From positions 248,001 through 312,000 of the forward strand of contig CAVRXM010000005.1 in the NCBI GenBank assembly GCA_963725085.1: 64,000 nucleotides of DNA. Direction: 5' to 3'. Every line of letters begins with the position of its first letter. Positions within the stretch are counted from its first letter, which is position 1. The translations under genes and the position numbers were made by a program. Source of the DNA: VRUE01 sp963725085 (GTDB lineage: Bacteria; Actinomycetota; Thermoleophilia; Solirubrobacterales; 70-9). A model generated the notes under the pieces. The model searched no databases, had not been told where the DNA came from, and saw only the letters and a list, made by a program, of their open reading frames with translations. Positions 25,068 through 34,392 of this stretch are shown here, piece by piece.

Positions 25068-26761
25068 GAGCAGCCGACGCGCTGATGGAAAGCCTCAAGG
25101 CCGAGGGCGTCACCGACATCTTCGGGATCCCCGGCGGCGCCAACCTGCCGACGTACGACGCGCTGGTCGACGCCGGTTTCCGCCACATCCAGGTCCGCCA
25201 CGAGCAGGGCGGGGGCCATGCCGCCGAGGGCTATGCCAAGGCCTCCGGCAAGGTGGGGGTGGCATTCGCGACCTCCGGGCCCGGCGCCACCAACCTCGTC
25301 ACCGCGATCGCCGACGCGATGATGGACTCGGTCCCGGCCGTGTTCGTCACCGGCCAGGTCCGGACCGAGTTGATCGGGACCGACGGCTTCCAGGAGGCCG
25401 ACATCCTCGGCGCGACCCTGCCCTTCGTCAAGCACTCCTTCCAGGTCACCGACCCGCGCCAGATCCCCGAGTACGTCCACGATGCCTTCCACGTCGCCTC
25501 GACCGGGCGGCCCGGCCCGGTCCTGGTCGACATCCCCCAGGACCTGTCGCGGGCCGAGATCGAGTACCAGCCCCGAACCGAGCCGGTTGAGCTCCCGGGC
25601 TACCGACCGATGAGCAAGGGCAACATCAAACAGGTGCGGATCGCGGCGAAAGCGATCGCCAACGCTCGCCGGCCGATCCTCTACACGGGCGGTGGCGTGA
25701 TCAACGGCAACGCGTCGGAGGAGCTGCGGGAGCTGGCGAGCGCGGACCGGTTCCCGGTGACCTCGACGCTGATGGGCCTCGGCGGCTTTCCGGCGTCGAG
25801 CGACCAGTGGCTGGGGATGCTCGGCATGCACGGGACCGTCACCGCCAACTGGGCGATGGACAACGCCGACCTGATCGTCGCGATCGGCGCCCGGTTCGAT
25901 GACCGGATCACGGGCAAACTCGCCGAGTTCGCTCCGAACGCGAAAATCATCCACCTCGACATCGACCCGGCTGAGATCTCGAAGAACGTCGGTGCCCATA
26001 TCCCGATCGTCGGCGACGTCAAGCTCGTCCTGCCGGAGCTCACCCGCGAGTACCGCGCCCTGCAGACCGACTCCTCGCGCCTCGACGGATGGTGGAAGCA
26101 GCTCCGCGCCTGGCAGGAGGAGCACCCGCTGCGCTACGAGCCCGGCAAGGACGGCGAGATCAAGCCCCAGTTCATGATCGAGGCGATGCACCGGGCGACC
26201 AACGGGGACGCGATCATCACCTCCGACGTCGGCCAGCACCAGATGTGGGCGGCTCAGTACTACGGGTTCGAGAAGCCGCGCCGCTGGATCAACTCGGGCG
26301 GGCTCGGGACGATGGGCTTCGGGCTGCCGGCCGCGATCGGCGCCAAGGTCGCCCAGCCCGAGGAGGACGTCGTCTGCCTGGCCGGCGACGGCAGCCTGAT
26401 CATGACCTGCCAGGAGCTAGCGACCTGCGTCAACGAAGACATCCCGGTCAAGGTCTTCCTGATGAACAACGGCTACATGGGGATGGTCCGCCAGTGGCAG
26501 GAGCTGTTCTGGGACCGCCGCTACAGCGCGGTCGAGATGGGCGCCAGCCCCGACTGGGTCAAGCTCGCCGAGGCCTTCGGCGCGACCGGGATGCGGTGCG
26601 AGCGCTCCGACGAGCTCGAGGGGGCGATGGCGACTGCGCTCGAGACCGACGGCCCCGTGCTGCTCGACGTCCGCGTCGTCCAGGAGGAGAACTGCTACCC
26701 GATGATCCCGCCCGGGCAAGCGGCCCGTGACATGGTCGAGGCGCCGGAGGCGGTCGGCTGA
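25064..26761 (+). CDS. ilvB: Acetolactate synthase, large (catalytic) subunit
   Basis: IlvB condenses two pyruvates, or pyruvate with 2-oxobutyrate, using TPP and FAD; first common step to valine, leucine and isoleucine. The 565-residue product has the TPP-activating Glu in RHEQGGGHAAEGYAKA, GVAFATSGPGATNLVT, the FAD-domain ARFDDRITGK and the TPP-magnesium motif GDGSLIMTCQE...NN. Its stop shares a base with the ilvN start (TGATG). It sits immediately behind the repeat-type leader described at 24994. Confidence 0.95.
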   Translation: MRAADALMESLKAEGVTDIFGIPGGANLPTYDALVDAGFRHIQVRHEQGGGHAAEGYAKASGKVGVAFATSGPGATNLVTAIADAMMDSVPAVFVTGQVRTELIGTDGFQEADILGATLPFVKHSFQVTDPRQIPEYVHDAFHVASTGRPGPVLVDIPQDLSRAEIEYQPRTEPVELPGYRPMSKGNIKQVRIAAKAIANARRPILYTGGGVINGNASEELRELASADRFPVTSTLMGLGGFPASSDQWLGMLGMHGTVTANWAMDNADLIVAIGARFDDRITGKLAEFAPNAKIIHLDIDPAEISKNVGAHIPIVGDVKLVLPELTREYRALQTDSSRLDGWWKQLRAWQEEHPLRYEPGKDGEIKPQFMIEAMHRATNGDAIITSDVGQHQMWAAQYYGFEKPRRWINSGGLGTMGFGLPAAIGAKVAQPEEDVVCLAGDGSLIMTCQELATCVNEDIPVKVFLMNNGYMGMVRQWQELFWDRRYSAVEMGASPDWVKLAEAFGATGMRCERSDELEGAMATALETDGPVLLDVRVVQEENCYPMIPPGQAARDMVEAPEAVG

Positions 26762-27306
26762 TGGAGGCCGGGACTCCCCAGCTGGTCAAGCTCGAGGACC
26801 TCCACGTCCCCGGTCAGCTCAGCGGCCGCAAGCACATTCTCTCGATCCTGGTCGAGAACAAGCCGGGTGTCCTGGCGCGGATCGCCGGGCTGTTCTCGCG
26901 GCGCGGCTTCAACATCGACACCCTCGCGGTCGGGCCGACCGACGACCCGAGCATCTCGCGGATCACGCTGACGCTCGATGGCGCCGTCCACCCGATCGAC
27001 CAGGTGACGAAGCAGCTCCACAAGCTCGTCAACGTCCTCAAAATCCGCGATATGGAGCCGGCCGAGACCGTCGCCCGCGAGATGGCGATGTTCAAAGTCT
27101 CGGCCGCTGTCGAGAACCGGGCCGAGATCATCCAGTTCGCCGAGATATTCCGGGCCAAGATCGTCGACGTCTCGAAACGGGCGCTGACGATCGAGGTCAC
27201 CGGCTCGGCCGACAAGATCGAGGCTTTCGAGCGGATGATCCGGCCGCACGGACTGATCGAGATGGTCCGTACCGGCGAGATCGCGATCGCCAGGGGCGCC
27301 GACTGA
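26761..27306 (+). CDS. ilvN: Acetolactate synthase, small (regulatory) subunit
   Basis: IlvN activates IlvB and carries valine feedback control. The 181-residue product has an N-terminal ACT domain (HILSILVENKPGVLARIAGLFSR is its first strand-helix unit, with the GVLARI turn that binds valine in relatives) and the C-terminal ALS-ss domain (REMAMFKVSA, AEIFRAKIVDVS, IRPHGLIEMVRTG). Length is normal. The start overlaps ilvB by one base, so translation is coupled. Confidence 0.94.
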   Translation: MEAGTPQLVKLEDLHVPGQLSGRKHILSILVENKPGVLARIAGLFSRRGFNIDTLAVGPTDDPSISRITLTLDGAVHPIDQVTKQLHKLVNVLKIRDMEPAETVAREMAMFKVSAAVENRAEIIQFAEIFRAKIVDVSKRALTIEVTGSADKIEAFERMIRPHGLIEMVRTGEIAIARGAD

Positions 27307-27307
27307 G

Positions 27308-28717
27308 ATGACGGCTCCAGGCGACGCCTGGGCCTCGTCACTCTCCGATTCGCTCAGGGCGTCGCTGCGCGAGGCCGTGCACAACGGCCACCGGACTCTG
27401 GCCAGCGTCACCGTGCCGGTCGATGCGATCGACCCCTGCGCCGCTGTATTCGCCTCGCGCCTGGCCTCGGATCGGTGGTTCTGCTGGGAGCAGCCCGATC
27501 GTGAGTTCGCGCTCGCGACTCTCGGCGTGGCCCACGAGTCGACCTCGCGGGGGGATGCGCGCTTCGGCGACGTCGCCCGCGAGTGCCTGCGGGTCGCCGA
27601 GGAGGCGATCGTCGAGGAGCCCGGCGGGCTGCCGGCCGGCGCCGGTCCGGTCTGGACCGGCGGATTCGCGTTCGACCCCGACGGCGCCGGGTCCTCGCCC
27701 TGGTCCTCCTTCACCCCGGCGACGATGTGGCTGCCGGAGGTCTCGATCTGCCGCGCCGGCGAGGAGGTGTTCCTCACCGTCAACCTCCTCGTCGGCCCCG
27801 GGGATGACCTCGAGGAGGCGGCCGACCGGGCCGAGGGCAGAGTCTCCGGGCTCAGGACGGAGCCGCTGGCGCTGATCGACCCGCATCGGACCGAGCGTCC
27901 ATCGATCCGCAGCGCCCGCCCCCCGGGCGACTTCGAGCACGCCGTCGAGGAGGCGACCGCGCGGATCGACGCCGGGGCGATGGAGAAGGTCGTGCTCGCC
28001 CGCGAGGTCATCGTCGGCGCCCCGGCGGCGCATGACCCCGCGGCGGTCTTCGGCGCCCTGCGCGAGCACTTCCCATCCTGCTTCTGCTTCTGCTGCGGGA
28101 CACCCGAGGCCGCCTTCGTCGGCGCCAGCCCCGAGCTCCTCATCCGCCGCTCCGGCGCCGGCGCCTCGACCGTGGCCCTCGCCGGCTCGACCCGGCGCAG
28201 CTCCGACCCGGCGGTCGACGACCATCTCGGCGAGCAACTGCTGCGCAGCGACAAGAACCGCCGCGAGCACCGGATCGTCGCCGATGAGATCGTCCGCCTG
28301 CTCCGGCCGCACTCGGTCTGGGTCGAGGCCGGGGGAGAGCCGGAGGTGATCCGGGTCGCCAACATCCAGCACCTGGCGACGCCGGTGATCGCCCAGCTCG
28401 CCGAACCGCTCTCGGCGATCTCGCTCGCCGGGCTGCTTCACCCGACGCCCGCCGTCGGCGGCGAGCCCGGCCGTGTCGCCGCCGAGGCGATCGGCGAACT
28501 CGAGGGAATGGACCGCGGTTGGTACGCGGGCCCGGTCGGGTGGATGGACGCGACCGAGGACGGCGAATTCTGCGTCGCCCTCCGCAGCGCCCTGCTCCGC
28601 GACCGCGAGGCCCACCTCTACGCCGGTGGCGGCATCGTCGCCGGCTCCGACCCGGCCGCCGAGCTCGCCGAGACCGAGGTCAAGCTCCAGGCGCTGCTGC
28701 CATTGCTGGCGGAATGA
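27308..28717 (+). CDS. menF: Isochorismate synthase
   Basis: Chorismate-binding enzyme; in this context most likely the isochorismate synthase that opens the menaquinone route. The 469-residue protein has the conserved C-terminal core: EKVVLAREVIVGAP, FVGASPELLIRR, ALAGSTRRS, KNRREHRIVADEI, HLATPV, LLHPTPAVGGEP and GWYAGPVGW...CVALRSAL...YAGGGIVAGSDPAAE. GGxAxGS-type end and magnesium-binding E/D residues are present. It starts one base after the ilvN stop, placing menaquinone entry in the ilv operon. A salicylate-forming synthase is less likely because menD, C, B, E and A are close by. Confidence 0.88.
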   Translation: MTAPGDAWASSLSDSLRASLREAVHNGHRTLASVTVPVDAIDPCAAVFASRLASDRWFCWEQPDREFALATLGVAHESTSRGDARFGDVARECLRVAEEAIVEEPGGLPAGAGPVWTGGFAFDPDGAGSSPWSSFTPATMWLPEVSICRAGEEVFLTVNLLVGPGDDLEEAADRAEGRVSGLRTEPLALIDPHRTERPSIRSARPPGDFEHAVEEATARIDAGAMEKVVLAREVIVGAPAAHDPAAVFGALREHFPSCFCFCCGTPEAAFVGASPELLIRRSGAGASTVALAGSTRRSSDPAVDDHLGEQLLRSDKNRREHRIVADEIVRLLRPHSVWVEAGGEPEVIRVANIQHLATPVIAQLAEPLSAISLAGLLHPTPAVGGEPGRVAAEAIGELEGMDRGWYAGPVGWMDATEDGEFCVALRSALLRDREAHLYAGGGIVAGSDPAAELAETEVKLQALLPLLAE

Positions 28718-29802
28718 CCGTGCCGCGGCGGGCCATCGCGGCGTTTGCCGCGGTCGTCGTGCTCGCCGCCCCGATCGCTGCGAGCGCCATGGCGGAGCCG
28801 CCTCCCGGCCCTCGGATCGCCTTCGTCCGGGAGACGGACAGGCCGGCTGCGCTTGTGATCGGCACCAGCGACGCGGCTCTGGGTGAATCGATGGTGCTCG
28901 CGGGCGGCGGCATCCGCGCCCGGCCGCTGCCCTATCCCCAGAGTGGCCCCGCCTGGTCCCCGGATGGGTCAGAGGTCGCCTTTGGAGGCATCCTGGGAAT
29001 GCCGCCACTGGACCTGCGCCCCGAACACCGGCGGCTCTACCTGGTGGCCGCGGACGGGACTGGGCTCCATCCGATACCGCATACGGTCGGCGGCTTCGCT
29101 CCGACCTTCGCGCCGGATGGGAAATCGATCGCCTTCGCGCGGACCGTGAACAAGCGCCTGCCGCCCAGCGGCCCGTTGGGATCGAGCGTGTGGGAGGGCA
29201 CCACGGTCTGGACCGTGAATCTCGATGGATCGCGCCTGCGTCAGCTCACACGGTGGCGGAACGGCGTCACCGACATCCCCTCCTCGTTCTCACTCGATGG
29301 CACCCTGCTCGGCGTGACCCACCGCGACGCATTCCGCAATCGCGACGATGCAATCGCGCTGCGCACAGACGGGCGCGGCTCGCGCCTGTTGGCGAGGAAC
29401 GCCGCCTGGCCCAGGTACTCGCCGACAGGGGACCGAATCGCCTACCTCGGAATCGAACGCTCGCCGGGCACGACCTGCTGCGAGCTCGGCGACGGCTTCA
29501 GCGTCGACCTCTTTGCCGAGAACGCCGACGGGTCGGGGCGGGTGCGCCTCACCGACACGCCCAGGAAGGCCGAGCGCCCGGCGAGTTGGGATCCCTCGGG
29601 CGAACGGCTCGTCTACACGACGACGGAAGCGCCGACCGAAATGACCTCCGGGGAGCTCAGGGGGTCGGTGATGGAGATCAACTCCGACGGCACGTGTCCC
29701 ACGCGCGTCTCATTGCCCAAGCCCGGAGGCTCCCTGACACGCTTCTTCTTCCCCGCCTGGGAGCCGGGCCCCGGCCGCGGAGCGGGCCGGATCGCCTGCT
29801 GA
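28714..29802 (+). CDS. Exported TolB-like beta-propeller protein
   Basis: The 362-residue product has a signal peptide (RAIAAFAAVVVLAAPIAASA) and a series of PD40/TolB-type blades marked by PxWSPDGSEVAF, PTFAPDGKSIAF, TVNLDGSRLRQLT, PRYSPTGDRIAY and ASWDPSGERLVY. Such propellers usually bind proteins or peptidoglycan at the cell surface. A paired CC (GTTCCELG) and a late single Cys are present. ATGA overlap with menF means coupled translation, although no functional link to menaquinone is evident. Confidence 0.75.
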   Translation: MTVPRRAIAAFAAVVVLAAPIAASAMAEPPPGPRIAFVRETDRPAALVIGTSDAALGESMVLAGGGIRARPLPYPQSGPAWSPDGSEVAFGGILGMPPLDLRPEHRRLYLVAADGTGLHPIPHTVGGFAPTFAPDGKSIAFARTVNKRLPPSGPLGSSVWEGTTVWTVNLDGSRLRQLTRWRNGVTDIPSSFSLDGTLLGVTHRDAFRNRDDAIALRTDGRGSRLLARNAAWPRYSPTGDRIAYLGIERSPGTTCCELGDGFSVDLFAENADGSGRVRLTDTPRKAERPASWDPSGERLVYTTTEAPTEMTSGELRGSVMEINSDGTCPTRVSLPKPGGSLTRFFFPAWEPGPGRGAGRIAC

Positions 29803-29816
29803 CCCCGGCTCGGCTG

Positions 29817-31565
29817 TCAGGGAAGTGACGACACGGCGGCGCCGACCCTGTCGGCCAACCGGCGGTGGAGCTCGACGTTGGTGTGGCGATCGGCCCTCAC
29901 CTCGATCAGGCCGGTGCCGGCCGCGAGGGCCTCGGGCAGCTCCGAGATCGAGCCGAGCCTGTGGTGGGGCAGCTCGAAGAGACCCGCCGCGCGCGCGACG
30001 CTGACCCCGCGCGGGGTCCCGAGCAGGGCCTCGAACTCGGCGGTATCGAGCGCCTGCTCCTGGGGGAGGAAGTGGAAGATGCCGCCGCCGTCGTTGTCGA
30101 TGACGACGATCCGCACCGGCGTCGCTACCTCCCGAAGAGCTGCGAGGCCGCCGAGGTCGTGGAGGAGGCCGAGGTCACCGGTGACGATCGTCGTCGGCCT
30201 CCCGGTTGCGTCGGCGGCTCCGATACCCGACGAAACGAGACCGTCGAGGCCGTTGGCGCCCCGATTGCAGAGGAAGAGGGCGTCGGCATCGGCGGCCCCC
30301 AGGAACGCCTCCTGGTCACGGATCGGCATGCTCGAGGCCGTATAGACGAGGTCGCCGTCGCGGTGGGCCTCGCCGAGCGCGGCGTGGAGGCCGGGCTCGG
30401 TCGGGGTCTCGATCTCGTCGAGCTCCTCCTCGATCGCCCGCCGCGCCGCGGCCTCGGCCTCGATCCAGGCGCTCGGCGGATCGCGCTGCTCGCCGAGCCG
30501 CGCCGCCCACCCGGCGGCGAGGTCGGTCGGGTCGGCCCGCAGCAGCGCCGCCGCCCGCCGGGTCGGCTCGTTCCAGCCCCCGAGGGGGTCGACCGCGATC
30601 TGGTCGGCTCCCGACTTCGTCAGCCATTCCCGCAGCGGCTTGCTCGTCGGCATCTCGCCGAAGCGGAGGACGAGGTCGGGGACGACCCGGGTACTGAACC
30701 GCTCGTCGCGAAGCAGCAGGTCATAGGCGGTCACGACCTGGGAGCGGTCATGCGGGCCGCACCTGATCTGGGAGGTCGGCTCGGCGAGGATCGGGAACCC
30801 GGCGACCCGGGCGAGCTCGGCGAGCGGCTCGCGCAAGGCGGGGTCGAGCTGGCGGCCGGCGACGATCACCCCGGAGAGGGCTTCGCCGATGTGCTTGGCG
30901 ACCTCCTCGAGGAGGAAGTCGGAGGGCTCGAGGTCGACCGGGGTCACCGCCGTCAGCGGTCGCTCGCCGCGACCTTCGAGGGCGAGCTCGTCGGTGGCCG
31001 TGACGGCCCCCTCGACCGCGATCGGGGCGAGCGGCTCCCGCCAGGGCAGGTTGAGGTGGACCGGCCCCGGGCGCGGCTCCCCGCGGGCCGCTGCATACGC
31101 CCGACAAGCGGTCGAGCGGTAGTGGAGGAGCCCGTCGTCGTCGGCGCCGTGGTTCCCGACTTCGCAGAACCAGCGCACCGAGGACCCGTAGAGCTTCACC
31201 TGGTCGATCGTCTGGCCGGCGCCGATCCCGCGCAGCTCCGGCGGCCGGTCGGCGGTCAGCGCGACCAACGGGATCGCCGAGTGGTCGGCCTCGCAGACGG
31301 CCGGGTGGAGGTTGGCGGCCGCCGTGCCCGAGGTGCAGAGGACCGCGACCGGCGTCCCCGACGCCTGCGCGGCCCCGAGGGCGAGGAACGCCGCCGAGCG
31401 CTCGTCGACGATCACCTCCACGTCGATCTCCGGCCGGCGCCAGAGGGCGATTGCAAGCGGCGTCGAGCGCGACCCGGGGGAGATGACGGCCCTCCGCATC
31501 CCGCAGCGCGCCAGCTCCTCGATGAACGCGGACGCCAGCGCGGTGTTGGCGTTGGTCCGATCCAT
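29817..31565 (-). CDS. menD: SEPHCHC synthase (menaquinone biosynthesis)
   Basis: MenD joins 2-oxoglutarate (after decarboxylation) to isochorismate, with TPP. The 582-residue product begins with the family N-terminus TNANTALASAFIEELARCG and MRRAVISPGSRSTPLAIAL, has the TPP-activating Glu in VDERSAAFLALGAA, CTSGTAAANLHPAV, and the TPP-binding TGDLGLLHDLGGL...IDNDGGGIFHFLP. It converges on the propeller gene and lies 19 bases downstream of menC on the same strand. Confidence 0.95.
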   Translation of the reverse strand: MDRTNANTALASAFIEELARCGMRRAVISPGSRSTPLAIALWRRPEIDVEVIVDERSAAFLALGAAQASGTPVAVLCTSGTAAANLHPAVCEADHSAIPLVALTADRPPELRGIGAGQTIDQVKLYGSSVRWFCEVGNHGADDDGLLHYRSTACRAYAAARGEPRPGPVHLNLPWREPLAPIAVEGAVTATDELALEGRGERPLTAVTPVDLEPSDFLLEEVAKHIGEALSGVIVAGRQLDPALREPLAELARVAGFPILAEPTSQIRCGPHDRSQVVTAYDLLLRDERFSTRVVPDLVLRFGEMPTSKPLREWLTKSGADQIAVDPLGGWNEPTRRAAALLRADPTDLAAGWAARLGEQRDPPSAWIEAEAAARRAIEEELDEIETPTEPGLHAALGEAHRDGDLVYTASSMPIRDQEAFLGAADADALFLCNRGANGLDGLVSSGIGAADATGRPTTIVTGDLGLLHDLGGLAALREVATPVRIVVIDNDGGGIFHFLPQEQALDTAEFEALLGTPRGVSVARAAGLFELPHHRLGSISELPEALAAGTGLIEVRADRHTNVELHRRLADRVGAAVSSLP

Positions 31566-31584
31566 GATTCAAACCTATGTGGTC

Positions 31585-32646
31585 TCAGAGGCGGTGTGCT
31601 TGCAGCGCGGCCTCGTCGATCTCGACCCCGAGCCCGGGCCCGGCGGGCGGGTGGAGGAGCCCGCCCTCGAGCTCGCAGCCGACGGCGGCGACGGTCGAGG
31701 CGAACAGCCTCTGGGTTGCGAGGCCGTGGGCGAGGTCGAGTTGCTCCTCGCCGCAGGCCTCGCTGAGCGTCGCGGCAACCTGGGCGGCCGCCGCGATCCC
31801 GACCGGGCCGTCGAGCGCGCTCGTCACGTAGGTCGGGATCACTTCGGCGATCTCGATCGCCGCCTCGGGGCCGCCGACCTTGGAGAGCTTGACCCCGGTC
31901 AGCGACCAGGCGCCCATCGCGACCGCGCGCTCGGCCTCGGCCCTGCTGGCAACGCTCTCGTCGGCCGCGATCGGGATCGAGGTCGCCTCGGCCACGGCGA
32001 CCGCCTCCTCGGAGCTGGCCACCGGCTGCTCGGCGAGCTCGACGTCGAGCTCCTCGAGGCCGGCGAGCGTCCGCTTCGCGGTCTCGACGTCCCAGGCGCC
32101 GTTGGCATCGACGCGGATCTGCGCGTCCGGCCCGATCGCCTCGCGGACCGCACGGACCTGACCGAGGTCGTCACCCGTCCCCAGCTTCAGCTTGAACGAG
32201 GAGAACCCGTCCTCGGCCCAGGCCAGCGCTTCGCTCACCACCTCATCCGGCTCGCCGGCGGAGAGGGTCGCGTTGCAGCGCACGGGGGGCGGGGGGGATC
32301 CGGTCGCGGTGCCGTGCTCAGCCACGGCCCGCCTCCCGCGCAGGTCGGCGAGGGCGGTGAGGGCCGCGCAGCGCGCCGGTGGCGAGAGCGCCGGCGCGTC
32401 GCCGGCAAGGGCCTGCTCATCGAGGCTCTCGCGCTCGGCGAGCCGTTCGAGCTCTGCGACGACCTGCGGAAGGTCTGCCCCGCCCCGAAGCGAGAGCGGC
32501 ACCGCTTCGCCGAGGCCGACGATCCCATCCTCGTCCCGCAGCCTCAGCAGCGCCATCTCCCGCCGCCCGAGGCTGCCGGCCGCGGTCACATACGGCTCGC
32601 TGAACGGGAGCGCGTAGGGAATGACCTCGACTGTGGCGATGCGCAT
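31585..32646 (-). CDS. menC: o-Succinylbenzoate synthase
   Basis: MenC dehydrates SHCHC to o-succinylbenzoate; it is an enolase-superfamily enzyme. The 353-residue product shows the KxK base in SFKLKLG, the metal ligands in RVDANGAWD, ELAEQP and IAADESV, and the second Lys in TGVKLSKVGG. Related muconate cycloisomerases and N-succinylamino-acid racemases share these residues, so the call rests also on the flanking menD, menA, menB and menE genes. Confidence 0.88.
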   Translation of the reverse strand: MRIATVEVIPYALPFSEPYVTAAGSLGRREMALLRLRDEDGIVGLGEAVPLSLRGGADLPQVVAELERLAERESLDEQALAGDAPALSPPARCAALTALADLRGRRAVAEHGTATGSPPPPVRCNATLSAGEPDEVVSEALAWAEDGFSSFKLKLGTGDDLGQVRAVREAIGPDAQIRVDANGAWDVETAKRTLAGLEELDVELAEQPVASSEEAVAVAEATSIPIAADESVASRAEAERAVAMGAWSLTGVKLSKVGGPEAAIEIAEVIPTYVTSALDGPVGIAAAAQVAATLSEACGEEQLDLAHGLATQRLFASTVAAVGCELEGGLLHPPAGPGLGVEIDEAALQAHRL

Positions 32647-32673
32647 GCCCCAAGCATTGCACCGGCGAGGCGA

Positions 32674-34365
32674 TCAGAGGCAGAGCCGTTTGGCCGTCCT
32701 GTTGGCCCGGCGGAGGTCCGCCCTCACACCCTTGGCCCGGCGCCGGCCGCGGTCGGCGGCTTCGTTCAGCCTGTCCCTGGCCGCCTCGGAGGTGACGAAG
32801 GTCGCCTTGCGGGCCCGGCGCTCGTTTTCCCTCGACAGCGCCTTGAGCCGGTCGGCGATCTTCCCGGCCCTCGCCCTGGCGCTTGCACAGGCGGCGCTGA
32901 TCGCCGGCGCCGGCGCCGGCGGTGTGGCCGCCGGCTGTTCGGGGCCGGGCGGGGCGACGACGTCGAAGGCATCGACGCCGCCGTAGCGCGCAGAGGTGTA
33001 GACATGGCGGCTGTCGGCGCCGGCGACGACGCCGTCGGCCCCCAGCAGCCCGCGGCCGTCCTCGCAGGTCCCTTCGGTCCAGGGGAGGTCGGTGTCTTCA
33101 AACCCGGTCTCGGTGATGCAGCCGGCGGTCCCCGGCCGCTGCGCAATCGTGCCGTCGGCGGCGCGTTCGAAGACGACGACGCCGTCGCTTCCCTTGGTCG
33201 TCGCGTAGAGGGCGCTGCCGTCGGGCGGCAGCGCGATCGAGTCGACGGCGTCCATCGCGACGGCGTTGGCGCAGGCGCCATCGGTGCCCGCCTGCATCGG
33301 GTCCGAGCGGCCGGTGTTGCTGACGCACCCGGCTGTTCCGGACTTCTGGGTGAGGGCCCCGGTCGACGCGTCGCGGTCGAAGACGAGGATCGCGTCGCGC
33401 CGTTCCGACGCCAGGTAAGCGTTATCACCGTCGCCGATCGACGAGAACGCCAGAGCGCGTGGGTCCCCGAGCCCGGTCACGACGGCGCAGCCGTTGGCCG
33501 CCGCGCTGACGATGCACCCGGTCGGCGCCGGGATCGGCGTCAGCGCCCCCGTTTCGGCGTTGCGGGAATAGAGCGTCACCGCGTTGCGCGCCGGGGACAT
33601 CGCGTAGAGGGTCTTGCCGTCGGGGCTGATTGCGAGCGATTCGATGCCGATCATCTCGGGGAGCCCATCCGCGCAATTCGTCCCGGCCTCGTTCACGCAG
33701 CCCGCGGCGCCCGGTTCCTGCGTGAGGTCGCCGGTTTCCATGTCGCGCCGGAGAACCGCGATCCCTCCGTTCAACCCCAGGGAGCCCACGTACACGTCCG
33801 CGCCGTCCGGGCTGACGACGACTGAGGTCGGTTCGTCGATCGCGCGGCCGTCCACGCAGCCGCTGGCGCCGGCCCCCGATACGCAACCGTCGTCGCCGCC
33901 GGACTGCGTCAGATGCCCATCGCCCCCGTCGCGATCCAAGATCGCGACCGCGTCGCTCACCGGCGCGGCTGCGTAGACGTTCTTGCCATCAGGGCTGATC
34001 GCGACGTCGCGGGCCCCGTTCATGAGGCGGGGATCGGCGCAATCTGCGTCGACCATCGAGAGGCACCCCGCCGGGCCGGCCAGCGGGGCGAGCGCTCCGT
34101 CCGCCTGGTTCCGAACGAGAGTGGAGACGCTTCCCCATGCCTCGTCGACGGCGTAGGCGTTCTCCCCGTCGGGGCTGAGCACGAGGGCGGTCGGGCCGAC
34201 CAGGCCGGCTCCGTCGGCGCACTCGCCCGCCAGGCCGTTCTGGGTCACGCACCCGCCCGGCCCCGGCTTCTGGGTCAGATTCGTCGCTGCGGCGGCGCCG
34301 GCAGCGAGGACGAGGGCCAAGACGGCCACCACCCCGGCGCTCACGGCAGTTTGCTTCGAAGACAT
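32674..34365 (-). CDS. Secreted lactonase-like beta-propeller with Cys-rich repeats
   Basis: The 563-residue protein has a signal peptide (VSAGVVAVLALVLAAGAAAA) and about seven propeller blades of the YVTN/lactonase sort, with repeats such as LSPDGENAYAVD, ISPDGKNVYAAA, VSPDGADVYVGS and ISPDGKTLYAMS. Each blade is preceded by a GCV...C.DG segment, so many disulfides are likely. The end is a positively charged helix (about 80 residues, RARAGKIADRLKALSREN...). It interrupts the men gene run between menA and menC; why is unknown. I do not recognise an enzymatic signature. Confidence 0.7.
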   Translation of the reverse strand: MSSKQTAVSAGVVAVLALVLAAGAAAATNLTQKPGPGGCVTQNGLAGECADGAGLVGPTALVLSPDGENAYAVDEAWGSVSTLVRNQADGALAPLAGPAGCLSMVDADCADPRLMNGARDVAISPDGKNVYAAAPVSDAVAILDRDGGDGHLTQSGGDDGCVSGAGASGCVDGRAIDEPTSVVVSPDGADVYVGSLGLNGGIAVLRRDMETGDLTQEPGAAGCVNEAGTNCADGLPEMIGIESLAISPDGKTLYAMSPARNAVTLYSRNAETGALTPIPAPTGCIVSAAANGCAVVTGLGDPRALAFSSIGDGDNAYLASERRDAILVFDRDASTGALTQKSGTAGCVSNTGRSDPMQAGTDGACANAVAMDAVDSIALPPDGSALYATTKGSDGVVVFERAADGTIAQRPGTAGCITETGFEDTDLPWTEGTCEDGRGLLGADGVVAGADSRHVYTSARYGGVDAFDVVAPPGPEQPAATPPAPAPAISAACASARARAGKIADRLKALSRENERRARKATFVTSEAARDRLNEAADRGRRRAKGVRADLRRANRTAKRLCL

Positions 34366-34392
34366 CGCCCCTCCACCGCGAAGCGTAGAGCC

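Noticed and set aside
29865..33825. Long plus-strand open frames opposite menD, menC and the propeller
   Set aside because: Low-complexity composition, no family motifs, and exact opposition to clear minus-strand genes. High GC keeps antisense frames open.
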